Shown: positions 1-7,383 of the stretch, in pieces
Numbering within the stretch: position 1 is the stretch's first letter
Layout: every line of letters begins with the position of its first letter
NCBI GenBank assembly: GCA_030018585.1
Contig: JASEHZ010000003.1
Coordinates: forward strand, 1-39,757
From: Patescibacteria group bacterium
Lineage (GTDB): Bacteria > Patescibacteriota > Minisyncoccia > UBA6257 > GWB1-50-10
DNA: 39,757 nucleotides
Direction of reading: 5' to 3'
Notes under the pieces: model-generated
Databases searched by the model: none
Seen by the model: the letters and a program-made list of their open reading frames with translations, nothing else
What the model was told of the DNA's origin: nothing
Translations under genes and position numbers: made by a program

Positions 1-144
1 GAAATCACCTATCGATATGATTTGAGTGGATACAAGCTATTGAACTTTATTCGGAGTCCTCAATTCTATAACATATGTTACAGAATTGAGGAATCACAAA
101 AAATCAAGGAAAACCAAGCATTTCCAGGTTTTAGCAGGTTCTAG
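1..144 (+). CDS. Possible 3' end of a plus-strand gene, cut by window start
   Basis: Frame 1 is open from the first base to a TAG at 142-144, giving 47 residues that end in KENQAFPGFSRF. I do not recognise it. An uninterrupted frame this long is only mildly unlikely by chance in AT-rich DNA. It would converge on the minus-strand rseP gene, leaving a 12-bp gap. Against it, a strong hairpin (58-91) lies inside the frame. It could equally be non-coding spacer. Confidence 0.3.
   Translation, partial: EITYRYDLSGYKLLNFIRSPQFYNICYRIEESQKIKENQAFPGFSRF
58..91. repeat. 16-bp hairpin with one mismatch
   Basis: CCTCAATTCT (58-67) pairs with AGAATTGAGG (82-91). After one A/C mismatch, TAACA (69-73) pairs with TGTTA (76-80) around a 2-nt loop. 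No T-run follows on either strand, so it is not an obvious intrinsic terminator. Confidence 0.6.
95..132 (-). terminator. Candidate terminator after rseP
   Basis: On the minus strand AAAACC (132-127) and GGTTTT (115-110) form a 6-bp stem around an 11-nt loop, and a T-rich run follows at about 104-95. It sits 25 bp past the rseP stop. The stem is weak. Confidence 0.35.
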
Positions 145-156
145 ACCTTAAAAGTA

Positions 157-1215
157 TTAAAACAATTTAACCACGTCTTTCACGGTCACCACTATCATAA
201 GCAAAACAAGGAGAGCAAAGCCGAATGCATTTATACCAATTTGGATTTTCTTTGAAATCGGCCCTCCTTTTATTTTTTCCAAAACAAGCATCAAAAATCT
301 ACCGCCATCAAGCGCCGGAAAAGGTATTAAATTTAAAACCGCCAAATTTAAAGAAATCAATGCCATAAGCTGAAATAAATAAACAAGCCCCAAAGAACCA
401 GCTTGAATTGCAATTGTGACAATACCTACCGGCCCGCTTACGCTTTCAACTATTTTTGGCGTTATAAAAATTTTTGAAAAAAATTGGGCAAAACCGACGG
501 TAATAAGTTTCAACGTATTTATTGTTGCTTTTGTTCCTTCAACAACTCCGCTAAAAAAAGAATTTGGCGGAAAACCGATTTCCGAAAGGCCAATCCCCAA
601 CGACCCCTGCCCCGCCGGCGGATTTATTCTTCCTTTGATTTTAATATCCATTAAATTTTCTCCTCGCTTTAAATTAAGATTTATTTCTTGCCCTTCTTGT
701 TCTTTCACAAAAGCAATAAAATCATTACTTTTAATTGGCGCGGATAAAACGCGATCACTGAAACTTGCTTTTATAACCACGTCGCCGCTTTTAACGCCGC
801 TTACATAAGCCGGCGAATCAGAAACAACATCCGTAATCATAAGATATTCCGGCGCACCAACAATAAAAACGCCACAGAGCACTACCCAGCCAAGCATAAT
901 ATTCATTGCCACACCAGCTAAAATAATCGCTGATCTTTTCCAAATTAATTGATTAGCAAAATTCCTTTCGTCTTTTGGCACTCCATCCTTTTCTGATGAT
1001 GAATCGTTTTCTCCAAAAATTTTTACAAAACCGCCAAAGGGCAAAAAATTGATACTGTAGCGAGTTTCGCCTTTTCCCCAAGACCATACCCGAGGCGGAA
1101 AACCAATGCCAAATTCCTCAACTTTAACCCTAAAAAACTTGGCTATTAAAAAATGGCCAAGTTCGTGAATAAAAATCAAAACTGACAAACTAACAATAAC
1201 GAGGAAAATAATCAT
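157..1215 (-). CDS. rseP: RseP-type site-2 zinc metalloprotease
   Basis: This is an intramembrane protease of the M50B family. It cuts membrane-anchored substrates, classically anti-sigma factors, within the bilayer. The zinc motif HELGH is at residues 17-21 inside the first membrane segment. A PDZ-like domain spans about 120-195 (SDSPAYVSGVKSGDVVIKA). The second metal-site motif NLIPFPALDGG is at about 295-305, followed by a last membrane helix. The length of 352 residues is normal for the short, single-PDZ form. The ATG start is 3 bp past the frr stop, and frr, the delta-prime gene and rseP probably share a transcript. The substrate cannot be told from this window. Confidence 0.93.
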   Translation of the reverse strand: MIIFLVIVSLSVLIFIHELGHFLIAKFFRVKVEEFGIGFPPRVWSWGKGETRYSINFLPFGGFVKIFGENDSSSEKDGVPKDERNFANQLIWKRSAIILAGVAMNIMLGWVVLCGVFIVGAPEYLMITDVVSDSPAYVSGVKSGDVVIKASFSDRVLSAPIKSNDFIAFVKEQEGQEINLNLKRGENLMDIKIKGRINPPAGQGSLGIGLSEIGFPPNSFFSGVVEGTKATINTLKLITVGFAQFFSKIFITPKIVESVSGPVGIVTIAIQAGSLGLVYLFQLMALISLNLAVLNLIPFPALDGGRFLMLVLEKIKGGPISKKIQIGINAFGFALLVLLMIVVTVKDVVKLF

Positions 1216-1218
1216 AGA

Positions 1219-1776
1219 TTAAAGATCTATTTCTTTTGTTTTTGCCTCAATGACTTTTTCTATATCTTGATTTACTTTGTCGGTTTGTTTTTGAATTTCT
1301 TCTTTTAATTTGAATTTCTGATCCTCGTTTAATTCGCTGTCATCAAACGCTTTTTGCACTTTTTTATTAATCTCATCTCTCAAATGGCGGATTTTTATCC
1401 GGCGATCTTCCGCTACTCTCTTAACATGCTTTTTTAATTCTTCCCTTCGTTCAAGGCTTAATTCCGGAAGATAAATCCTAATAACATTGCCTTCGGTATT
1501 GGCTGTAAGCCCCAAAGATGAAGTTTCAATTGCTTTAACCACACTTCCCACTACGCCCTTGTCCCAAACCTGAATATGAATTTCCCGAGGCGGCGTAATT
1601 CCCACCGTGCCCAATTGTTTCAAAGGCAAAAATTGGCCGTAATAATCAACCTTAAGATCTTCAACGAGCGCCGTTGCCGGCCGGTTCGTGCGAATTCCGT
1701 TCATTTCCTTTTTTAAGGCTTCAACAATGTGCCCCGACTGATTTTTAAATTCTTCCAATAAATTTTGTGCTGACAT
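1219..1776 (-). CDS. frr: Ribosome recycling factor
   Basis: RRF works with EF-G to split the post-termination ribosome. The 185-residue length is that of the whole family. The sequence runs from the N-terminal helix through the characteristic RTNRPATALVEDLKVDYYG stretch to the C-terminal helices containing RRIKIRHLRDEINKKV. Its ATG overlaps the stop of the upstream clamp-loader gene (TAATG arrangement), which implies translational coupling. The cluster lacks the pyrH and tsf neighbours common in other bacteria. Confidence 0.96.
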   Translation of the reverse strand: MSAQNLLEEFKNQSGHIVEALKKEMNGIRTNRPATALVEDLKVDYYGQFLPLKQLGTVGITPPREIHIQVWDKGVVGSVVKAIETSSLGLTANTEGNVIRIYLPELSLERREELKKHVKRVAEDRRIKIRHLRDEINKKVQKAFDDSELNEDQKFKLKEEIQKQTDKVNQDIEKVIEAKTKEIDL

Positions 1777-2549
1777 TATTTTCTTTGAAGTTTATAATCT
1801 ATGACCTTTTTTTGGATATTATTATTTAAATTATACCTTTTTAAAAAATTTTCGCGCTCTAAAAGCCATTTAAGTAGACTTGAGTTTTTTTTAAGATTTT
1901 CGTTGCGTAAATCAATAATAGCTCCCTCCAGATTTTTTTCTAAACTATCTTCTTGTTTTTTGGTCTTTTTTTCCTCGATTAGATCCAATGCCCGACCGAT
2001 TCTTCCAAACGATTCTAAAGCTACACTTTTCGCTTTTTCTGAAGCCACAGCAAAATTCTCAATTAAAATCTTTTTAATTCGTTCTTTTGACAATCTCGTA
2101 AAATAGATTTTTGCTAAACGGGATAAAAGCGGCGGAAACAAAACCTGGTGGTCATAAGCAATAAATATTATCAAACCGTGTTTAGGCGGTTCTTCAACGA
2201 TTTTTAACATACTGCTCTGCGCCTCATCAGTAAGTAATTCCGCTTGATCAACAATTACTGTTCTTCTTGAAGATTTAAGCGGTGTTTGCCATAAAAAATT
2301 TCTTATTTTTCTTGCTTCATCAACGCTGATTATTCCCCGTTCATTAGGACCAAGAATTATGCTATCAATCAAAGGTTCTTCGAGAATCTCAAATTTTTTA
2401 TACTCTAAATAATACGTTAAACTTTGAGCAAAGTTACATTTGCCGATTTGCGCATCGCCATAAAAAAGATAAGCGTGACCCAAAGCCCCGCCATCCACTA
2501 AATTTTTAAAAGCTTTTACTTTGTCTTCATGACCGAAAAACATATCCAA
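1776..2549 (-). CDS. holB: DNA polymerase III delta-prime-like clamp-loader subunit
   Basis: This is an AAA+ clamp-loader protein. It starts FGHEDKVKAFKNLV...GHAYLFYG, typical of HolB/DnaX relatives, and has a sensor region SSMLKIVEEPPKHGLIIFIA. The P-loop at residues 31-38 reads GDAQIGKC: the Ser/Thr after the Lys is Cys, and no four-Cys zinc module follows. A degenerate P-loop fits delta-prime, which does not hydrolyse ATP, rather than DnaX. At 257 residues it is short, so the C-terminal collar domain is reduced. It overlaps frr by one base. A diverged general AAA+ protein is the alternative. Confidence 0.8.
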   Translation of the reverse strand: MDMFFGHEDKVKAFKNLVDGGALGHAYLFYGDAQIGKCNFAQSLTYYLEYKKFEILEEPLIDSIILGPNERGIISVDEARKIRNFLWQTPLKSSRRTVIVDQAELLTDEAQSSMLKIVEEPPKHGLIIFIAYDHQVLFPPLLSRLAKIYFTRLSKERIKKILIENFAVASEKAKSVALESFGRIGRALDLIEEKKTKKQEDSLEKNLEGAIIDLRNENLKKNSSLLKWLLERENFLKRYNLNNNIQKKVIDYKLQRK

Positions 2550-2583
2550 TTATATTATATATGAACGAGAAAAAGTTTTTGGA

Positions 2584-3591
2584 TTACCGTTTATTTAAAA
2601 GTGTTCGTTTATAAACATCTAAATGCCCCAAGATCGTTGCCGTGCCTTTAGCCACGCACAAAATCGGCTCTTCAGCAACGTAAGCTGAAACGCCCAAAGA
2701 CCGCTTGAAAAATTCTTCAATATCTCTAAGCTGCGCGCTGCCACCCGAAAGAATAATGCCCTTTTCCATAATGTCAGCCGCGAGCTCCGGCGGCGTCACG
2801 TTGAAAACCGCTTGCACCGAACTCATAATATCAACCAAATGCGGATTAATTGCTTCTGCCACTTCATTGGAATTTATCACCAAATCGCGCGGCAAACCTG
2901 AAGAAAGATCGCGGCCGCGAATTTTAATTTCCAATTTATTGCGATTAGGCAAAACGGTACCGACGGCAATTTTTATATTTTCCGCAGTAGTTTCCCCAAT
3001 CGCCAAACCGTATTTTTTACGAATAAAATCGCTGATTGACTGGTCAAAACGATTCCCCGCTACTCTCAAACTTGACCATGCCACAATGCCGCCCAATGAA
3101 ATAACCGCCACCTCAGTTGTCCCGCCGCCCAAATTTACAACCATATTGCCTTCAGCCGAATGAATGGGAATGCCCGCGCCAAGCGAAGCCAGGAGCGGTT
3201 CCTTAACTAAATAAACTTCTTTGGCGCCGGCTTCGCGAGCCGCGTTCATTACTGCCCGATATTCGGTTGAAGTAATGCCGGCCGGCACAGAAATCACCAC
3301 TTCCGGCCGGAAAATATTAAAAGGCCCGATGCTTTTAGAAATAAAATATCTAAGCATTGCCTCGGTAATATAATACTCGGCAATCACTCCGTCTTTAAGA
3401 GGACGATAAGTCACAATATCATCCGGCGTCCGGCCAACCATTTCTTTTGCTTCAGCGCCAACCGCTAAAACCGTATTATCGGGCTTTCTTAAAGCCACGG
3501 CCGTTGGTTCATTTATCACAATGCCTTTGTCTGGCAAAAAAACTATAGTGTTCGTCGTGCCAAGATCAATGCCAATTTTTCTAATAAACAT
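2584..3591 (-). CDS. mreB: Rod-shape actin homologue MreB
   Basis: MreB is a bacterial actin that forms membrane-associated filaments guiding lateral cell-wall synthesis. The sequence has the phosphate-1 loop GIDLGTTNT near residue 8, the phosphate-2 region NLGGGTTEVAVISLGG, and the adenosine motif GIILSGGSAQLRDIEEF. The length of 335 residues is standard. No mreC or mreD follows here. The delta-prime gene starts 34 bp downstream. The ATG at 3591 is the natural start, because the family N-terminus (IRKIGIDLGT) follows directly. Confidence 0.96.
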   Translation of the reverse strand: MFIRKIGIDLGTTNTIVFLPDKGIVINEPTAVALRKPDNTVLAVGAEAKEMVGRTPDDIVTYRPLKDGVIAEYYITEAMLRYFISKSIGPFNIFRPEVVISVPAGITSTEYRAVMNAAREAGAKEVYLVKEPLLASLGAGIPIHSAEGNMVVNLGGGTTEVAVISLGGIVAWSSLRVAGNRFDQSISDFIRKKYGLAIGETTAENIKIAVGTVLPNRNKLEIKIRGRDLSSGLPRDLVINSNEVAEAINPHLVDIMSSVQAVFNVTPPELAADIMEKGIILSGGSAQLRDIEEFFKRSLGVSAYVAEEPILCVAKGTATILGHLDVYKRTLLNKR

Positions 3592-3648
3592 AAATATGGT
3601 AATACTTTACTACGCCCAAATACTAAATTCAACCCTTCAAAAAAAGAG

Positions 3649-4371
3649 TTATTCCAATTTCCCTAAAAACACTTTTTCTAATACATCGCTACCCAAAATT
3701 GATTCGGGCGCGCCTTCAATTGCTACCCTACCCTTGTCCAAAATATAAGCCCTACGAACAATACTTAATACTGACTTAATATTATGTTCAACAATCATAA
3801 TCGCGGTTTTATGACGCTCATTTATTTCTTTGATTTTTTGAAAAACTTCCTTAACTATTTTTGGCGCAAGACCAAGCGATGGCTCATCTAATAACAAAAC
3901 TTTCGGATCAACGATTAATCCACGCGCCAAGGCAAGCATTTGCTGTCCTCCGCCTGAAAGCATGCTCGATTTTGTTTTTAATTTATGTTTTAACAGCGGA
4001 AAAGTTTCCAATACTTCGCTAATTCTCCTTTTTACTTCCTTTTTATCCCTCACAATATAACCGCCCATTTCAAGATTCTCTAAAACAGTTAAACTGGAAA
4101 ATATTTGCCGCCCTTGAGGCACAAATGAAATTCCCAAGCCGATTACTTCGTAAGTGACTGGTTTAATTCGCTTTTCATGCCATAAAACTTCTCCAGAATG
4201 AATCGGCGTTAAACCAAAAATAGTTTTTAAAACCGTTGATTTGCCGGCGCCGTTCGGCCCCATCAAAGCCACAATTTCGCCTTCGTCCAATTTAATTTGA
4301 ACGCCGTCCAAGGCGCGAACGCCGCCATAATAAACCGCGATATTTTTAAGTTCTAATAATGTCTCCGACAT
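3649..4371 (-). CDS. livF: Branched-chain amino acid ABC transporter ATPase LivF
   Basis: This is one of two ATP-binding subunits that power the HAAT-family importer encoded in this cluster. The Walker A motif GPNGAGKST is at 38-46, the signature at 138-144, and Walker B VLLLDEP at 158-164, with an H-loop in MIVEHNIKSV. The signature reads LSGGGQQ, where LSGGEQQ is usual for LivF, a small change at a functional site. It is the last gene of the cluster in transcription order. A small helical-bundle gene separates it from livG. Confidence 0.92.
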   Translation of the reverse strand: MSETLLELKNIAVYYGGVRALDGVQIKLDEGEIVALMGPNGAGKSTVLKTIFGLTPIHSGEVLWHEKRIKPVTYEVIGLGISFVPQGRQIFSSLTVLENLEMGGYIVRDKKEVKRRISEVLETFPLLKHKLKTKSSMLSGGGQQMLALARGLIVDPKVLLLDEPSLGLAPKIVKEVFQKIKEINERHKTAIMIVEHNIKSVLSIVRRAYILDKGRVAIEGAPESILGSDVLEKVFLGKLE

Positions 4372-4380
4372 AAAGTTAAA

Positions 4381-4783
4381 AAGTTATAAAGTTTAAAGTT
4401 CTTAAAGTTTCTTAATAAAACCCGACAATAATCTCGCAGTTTCAAGAGCTAAATTACAACATTGCCCGAAATCTTTCTCGCCAATATACTTCAATTCAAG
4501 TGCTATATAAAGCATCGATCTTACTTCTCCGCAAGAACCTTTTGCGATATACAAAAATTGTTTTAATTCCTTATTACTCCTTCTTTCAAATCCTTCCGCA
4601 ATATTATTAGTTATGCTAATCACCGCTCTTTGGATCTGGTCTCGAAAACTAAAATCGCGATTATCTTTCAAGATCTTATATATCAACAGAGAAAGTTCTT
4701 TGCCTTTTTGCCAAGAAATAAGTTGTTCAAACTTTTCTATTTTCATATCTTTACAACTTTTTACTTTACAAACTTTATAACTT
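4381..4783. repeat. Inverted repeat bracketing the four-helix-bundle gene
   Basis: AAGTTATAAAGTTT (4381-4394) and its exact reverse complement (4770-4783) flank the gene at 4402-4746. Both arms lie in low-complexity sequence rich in AAAGTT, so chance matching is possible. The layout repeats that of the two GIY-YIG cassettes in this operon. Confidence 0.5.
4402..4746 (-). CDS. Four-helix-bundle protein, S23/IVP-like
   Basis: This 114-residue all-helical protein resembles the family first described from intervening sequences in 23S rRNA genes and often found alone elsewhere. Family-like stretches are FEQLISWQKGKELSLLIYK at the start, ISITNNIAEGFERRSNKELK in the middle, and GEVRSMLYIALELKYI near the end. 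The biochemical function is not established. It lies between livG and livF, which are normally adjacent, and is bounded by a 14-bp inverted repeat, so it looks like an insertion into the transporter operon rather than a transporter part. Confidence 0.85.
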   Translation of the reverse strand: MKIEKFEQLISWQKGKELSLLIYKILKDNRDFSFRDQIQRAVISITNNIAEGFERRSNKELKQFLYIAKGSCGEVRSMLYIALELKYIGEKDFGQCCNLALETARLLSGFIKKL

Positions 4784-4822
4784 TCTAAACTTGATTAGCT
4801 TGATAACTTTACACCTTTGTCT

Positions 4823-5587
4823 CTACTCCCCAAGATATGCTTCAACTACCTCCTTTTTCTTGAGCACTTCTTCTGGTTTGCCTTCAGCTAATAATTTGCC
4901 GCTATCCAAAACAAAAACATGATCGCAAAGCTCACGGATTAAATTCATATCATGCTCAATTAAAATCACGGTTTTGCCTTGAACACGCAATTCATTTACA
5001 ATCGCTGCTATGATTTTTGCCATTTCCCGGAAAATCCCGGCAAACGGTTCATCAAAAAGATAAATTTCCGCATTCATGGCCAGCGCCCGGGCAATTTCCA
5101 AGAGTTTCCGCTGGCCATAAGAAAGGTTTTTAGCAAGTTCGTGACGCTTTTCCCACAAGTTCACACGACGCAAAATTTCCTCGGCCCTTTTCAAATGAAA
5201 ATCACTATGTTTTTCAAATAAAGAACCAAACACATTTCTTTCGGTCAAAACAATCAGGATATTGTCCAAAACCAGCATTTGATTAAAAAGCCGAACATCT
5301 TGAAAAGTCCGGGTTATGCCGTAAGAAGAAACCTCGTAAGATTTTACTTTTGAAAGCCACACGCCGTCAAAAGAAACCTTTCCATCATCAATTGGCAAGA
5401 TACCACTTAACGCGTTAATGAGCGTTGTTTTGCCAGAACCATTAGGCCCCACAATGCCAGTCACCTTCCCTTTCTCAATCGTAATTGATAAGCCGTCAAC
5501 CGCATACACTCCGCCAAAGTGCTTTACTAAACCCCGTACAACAATTGCAATTGGTTTAATATAATTTGATTCAGTTTGATTTTCCAT
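4823..5587 (-). CDS. livG: Branched-chain amino acid ABC transporter ATPase LivG
   Basis: This is the second ATPase of the HAAT importer. Walker A GPNGSGKTT is at 47-55, the LivG-type signature LSYGQ at 155-159, Walker B IYLFDEP at 175-181, and the H-loop in ILIEHDMNLIRELCD. The motif ITRTFQDVRLF is characteristic of LivG. The length of 254 residues is usual. It follows a binding-protein gene by 87 bp and precedes the four-helix-bundle gene. Confidence 0.93.
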   Translation of the reverse strand: MENQTESNYIKPIAIVVRGLVKHFGGVYAVDGLSITIEKGKVTGIVGPNGSGKTTLINALSGILPIDDGKVSFDGVWLSKVKSYEVSSYGITRTFQDVRLFNQMLVLDNILIVLTERNVFGSLFEKHSDFHLKRAEEILRRVNLWEKRHELAKNLSYGQRKLLEIARALAMNAEIYLFDEPFAGIFREMAKIIAAIVNELRVQGKTVILIEHDMNLIRELCDHVFVLDSGKLLAEGKPEEVLKKKEVVEAYLGE

Positions 5588-5674
5588 AAATAACTATTTT
5601 GTAAAACGATTTATTACAGTAATTGTCGTACGGGGTAAATTTTTTGTTTCTAATACTTGAGTCAAAATAAAATG

Positions 5675-6808
5675 TTATTCATACTTCACAAACTGACCAT
5701 TTTTTACGGTTTTTACCACAATAGGAATTACTGGATCGCCATTTGAATCAAATTTTATTAAACCGGATACACCATCATAACTCGTTGCATATAATGCTGT
5801 TTTAATACAATCGGTATTAACGCCACATTCTTTTAGAGCGTCGGCGATAATGTAAACCGCATCATACATCAAAGGTGCAAAACCACCAGTTTCAACATTA
5901 AATTTATCTTTATAAGCCTTCATATAAGCTATTGTCTTAGGATTGCTAGTTTGCGCCAGAAAATGATAAGGATAAATAACCCTCTCGGCTAACCCCCTTA
6001 AATCTTCAACTAATTTCTGATTTTCAAATGGCGGACCAGCCAAAAATTTAGTTTTCAAACCCAATTCACTCGCCTGCTTGATAACCATTGATTGTTCTTG
6101 ATAACCACCGATAAAAAGAGCATCTGGATTTTTTGCTTTTATTTTTGTAAGCTGACTTCTAAAATCCTGATCACCCTGCGCGTAGCTTTCCTCGGTAATA
6201 ATTCTACCGCCTAATTTCTCTGCCTCACTTTTTACGGTATCTCTTAAAGCAATGCCGAATTCGTTATTTATATAAATTGTCGCAATGTTTTTAAGCTTAA
6301 GTTCTCTGATTACAACTTTCATAAGTTCAGCAGAATAATAAGAAGCTGATGGCTGTATTCTAAAAATGTAATCACCGGCACTGCTTATTGCCGGCGCAAT
6401 GGCCTCTGCCATAACAATAACTTTTGCTTTCTCGGCGATTGGCGCATTTGCTAAAACAACACCCGAGACCCAAGAACCCAACACAATTGATACTTTATTA
6501 ACGTCAACTAATTTTTGCATAACGCTGGCACCGATTTTTGCATCCGCCTGATCATCTTCATATACAACTTCTAAATTCTTACCATTAATACCCCCCCCCC
6601 CCGCACTATTTACTTCTCCACGAGCAAGCTCAATAGCATTTTGTATTTCCTTGCCATAAAATTCATTCTTGCCACTTAACGGTAAAACTGCACCAATCTT
6701 GATAGTTTCATTCGAAACCGGTTTATTGCCCACGAAATATACAATCACAACGACTACAATAATACCTACCACCCACCACCATATATTTTTTGATTTATTA
6801 GTTTCCAT
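5675..6808 (-). CDS. Membrane-anchored HAAT substrate-binding protein, first copy
   Basis: This is a LivJ/LivK-type periplasmic-binding-fold protein of 377 residues that would capture the ligand for the permease pair. An N-terminal membrane segment (about 10-26, IWWWVVGIIVVVVIVYFVG) has no lipobox Cys after it, so it is an uncleaved anchor rather than a lipoprotein signal. The mature fold starts IKIGAVLPLSG and contains ALFIGGYQEQSM and LMYDAVYIIADALKECG. Residues 70-73 are four glycines encoded by a run of 12 G (6591-6602). The second copy in this cluster has only two glycines there. The ligand is probably an amino acid, but specificity cannot be read. Confidence 0.9.
   Translation of the reverse strand: METNKSKNIWWWVVGIIVVVVIVYFVGNKPVSNETIKIGAVLPLSGKNEFYGKEIQNAIELARGEVNSAGGGGINGKNLEVVYEDDQADAKIGASVMQKLVDVNKVSIVLGSWVSGVVLANAPIAEKAKVIVMAEAIAPAISSAGDYIFRIQPSASYYSAELMKVVIRELKLKNIATIYINNEFGIALRDTVKSEAEKLGGRIITEESYAQGDQDFRSQLTKIKAKNPDALFIGGYQEQSMVIKQASELGLKTKFLAGPPFENQKLVEDLRGLAERVIYPYHFLAQTSNPKTIAYMKAYKDKFNVETGGFAPLMYDAVYIIADALKECGVNTDCIKTALYATSYDGVSGLIKFDSNGDPVIPIVVKTVKNGQFVKYE
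6591..6602 (-). repeat. Homopolymer of 12 G inside the binding-protein gene
   Basis: Twelve C on the plus strand (G on the coding strand) encode part of A-G-G-G-G-I-N-G in the mature domain. A change of one base would shift the frame early in the protein. Runs of this length slip during replication and also cause sequencing errors. Confidence 0.9.
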
Positions 6809-6831
6809 GATTTTTCTTTTTATTCATTTTT

Positions 6832-6972
6832 CCCAGTAGTAGAAACTCGATTAATTTTTATTTAATGAAATTCGACTTGTTTTATAACTCTTGTATTTTA
6901 TGCCCATTTTCGTGATTTCTCGAAAAATCTTTTATTCGCCTGTAGCGAAACAATCGAGTTTTCACTACTGGG
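6832..6972. repeat. 141-bp inverted-repeat element, copy 1 of the CCCAGTAG family
   Basis: Arms of 21 bp at 6832-6852 and 6952-6972 match at 19 of 21 positions and enclose an AT-rich 99-bp core with no ORF. The outer eight bases are CCCAGTAG and CTACTGGG. A second element with the same ends and nearly the same length lies at 33476-33618. It sits 23 bp upstream of the first binding-protein gene, so it would lie in that gene's leader. It resembles a MITE or a large RNA hairpin. Confidence 0.75.
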
Positions 6973-7030
6973 TTTTTGACCTTTTTCTGCTTCTGCTATT
7001 TCCGCCGACTAAACGGAACGCATGTTTTTT

Positions 7031-7042
7031 ACCCCCACACCA
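7031..7042. repeat. Third copy of the cassette-1 repeat motif
   Basis: ACCCCCACACCA at 7031-7042 repeats, in the same orientation, the start of the arm at 7092-7107. The two copies bracket the extra livM tail at 7052-7090. Confidence 0.7.
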
Positions 7043-7051
7043 TAAGATAAA

Positions 7052-7090
7052 TTATAACTTATACTCTCCCATTAATCCTTGCGGACGGTA
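7052..7090 (-). pseudogene. Detached, recoded copy of the livM 3' end
   Basis: Minus-strand translation gives YRPQGLMGEYKL and a TAA stop. The true livM end (7422-7384) reads YRPQGLIGEYKL and TGA. Eleven of 13 codons differ in sequence, but only one changes the residue (Ile to Met); base identity is 26 of 39. No start codon or upstream livM homology precedes it, so alone it cannot make LivM. It lies directly beyond the right arm of the GIY-YIG cassette, which suggests that the cassette insertion displaced or duplicated the gene end. Confidence 0.8.
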
Positions 7091-7091
7091 A

Positions 7092-7377
7092 ACCCCCACA
7101 CCAAATTTATTTTAAACTCTCCACTAATCTCTTTTTGAGTTGTGTAAAGGCTCGACTTCGAAGTTTTGGGCTTGATTCTCTGCGTCGAGCGTCCGACTCC
7201 GCTTTGTACGCCTCGAAACACAACAACTCAAAGGGACAACGAGTTTTTGTGGAAAATATTTTTCCACTATTATGCTCTTGAAGTCGTCGTCTCAAATCAT
7301 TAATCGAACCAATATAAAATTTATCGTCTTTCAAGTTTTTTAAAATATAGACGTAGAACATAATTTGGTGTGGGGGT
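7092..7377. mobile_element. GIY-YIG cassette 1 with 16-bp inverted repeats
   Basis: ACCCCCACACCAAATT (7092-7107) and its exact reverse complement (7362-7377) enclose one GIY-YIG ORF with almost no spare sequence: the left arm touches the stop codon and the right arm abuts the ATG. It stands at the 3' end of livM, and a second livM tail lies on its other side. Calling it mobile is an inference from this layout. No transposase is present. Confidence 0.6.
7107..7361 (-). CDS. Single-domain GIY-YIG nuclease-like protein, cassette 1
   Basis: The 84 residues form one GIY-YIG domain of the small stand-alone (UPF0213/YhbQ-like) type. It opens MFYVYILKNLKDDKFYIGSINDLRRRLQEHN, where YVY and YIG are the signature strands and R-R-R-x-x-E-H-N the following helix. 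Compared with cassette 2 (YTGYTNDLRKRF...EHN) the catalytic layout is conserved. Its C-terminal half diverges (ESSPKLRSRAFTQL instead of ELYLKSGGGKRFIK), so it may be decaying. The biological role of this family is unsettled. It lies between livM and a binding-protein gene, inside a perfect inverted repeat. Confidence 0.88.
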   Translation of the reverse strand: MFYVYILKNLKDDKFYIGSINDLRRRLQEHNSGKIFSTKTRCPFELLCFEAYKAESDARRRESSPKLRSRAFTQLKKRLVESLK

Positions 7378-7383
7378 AAAGCA

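Noticed and set aside
416-808. 130-codon plus-strand frame over rseP
   Set aside because: It is antisense to a well-conserved protease gene, has no family resemblance and follows the codon pattern of the opposite strand.
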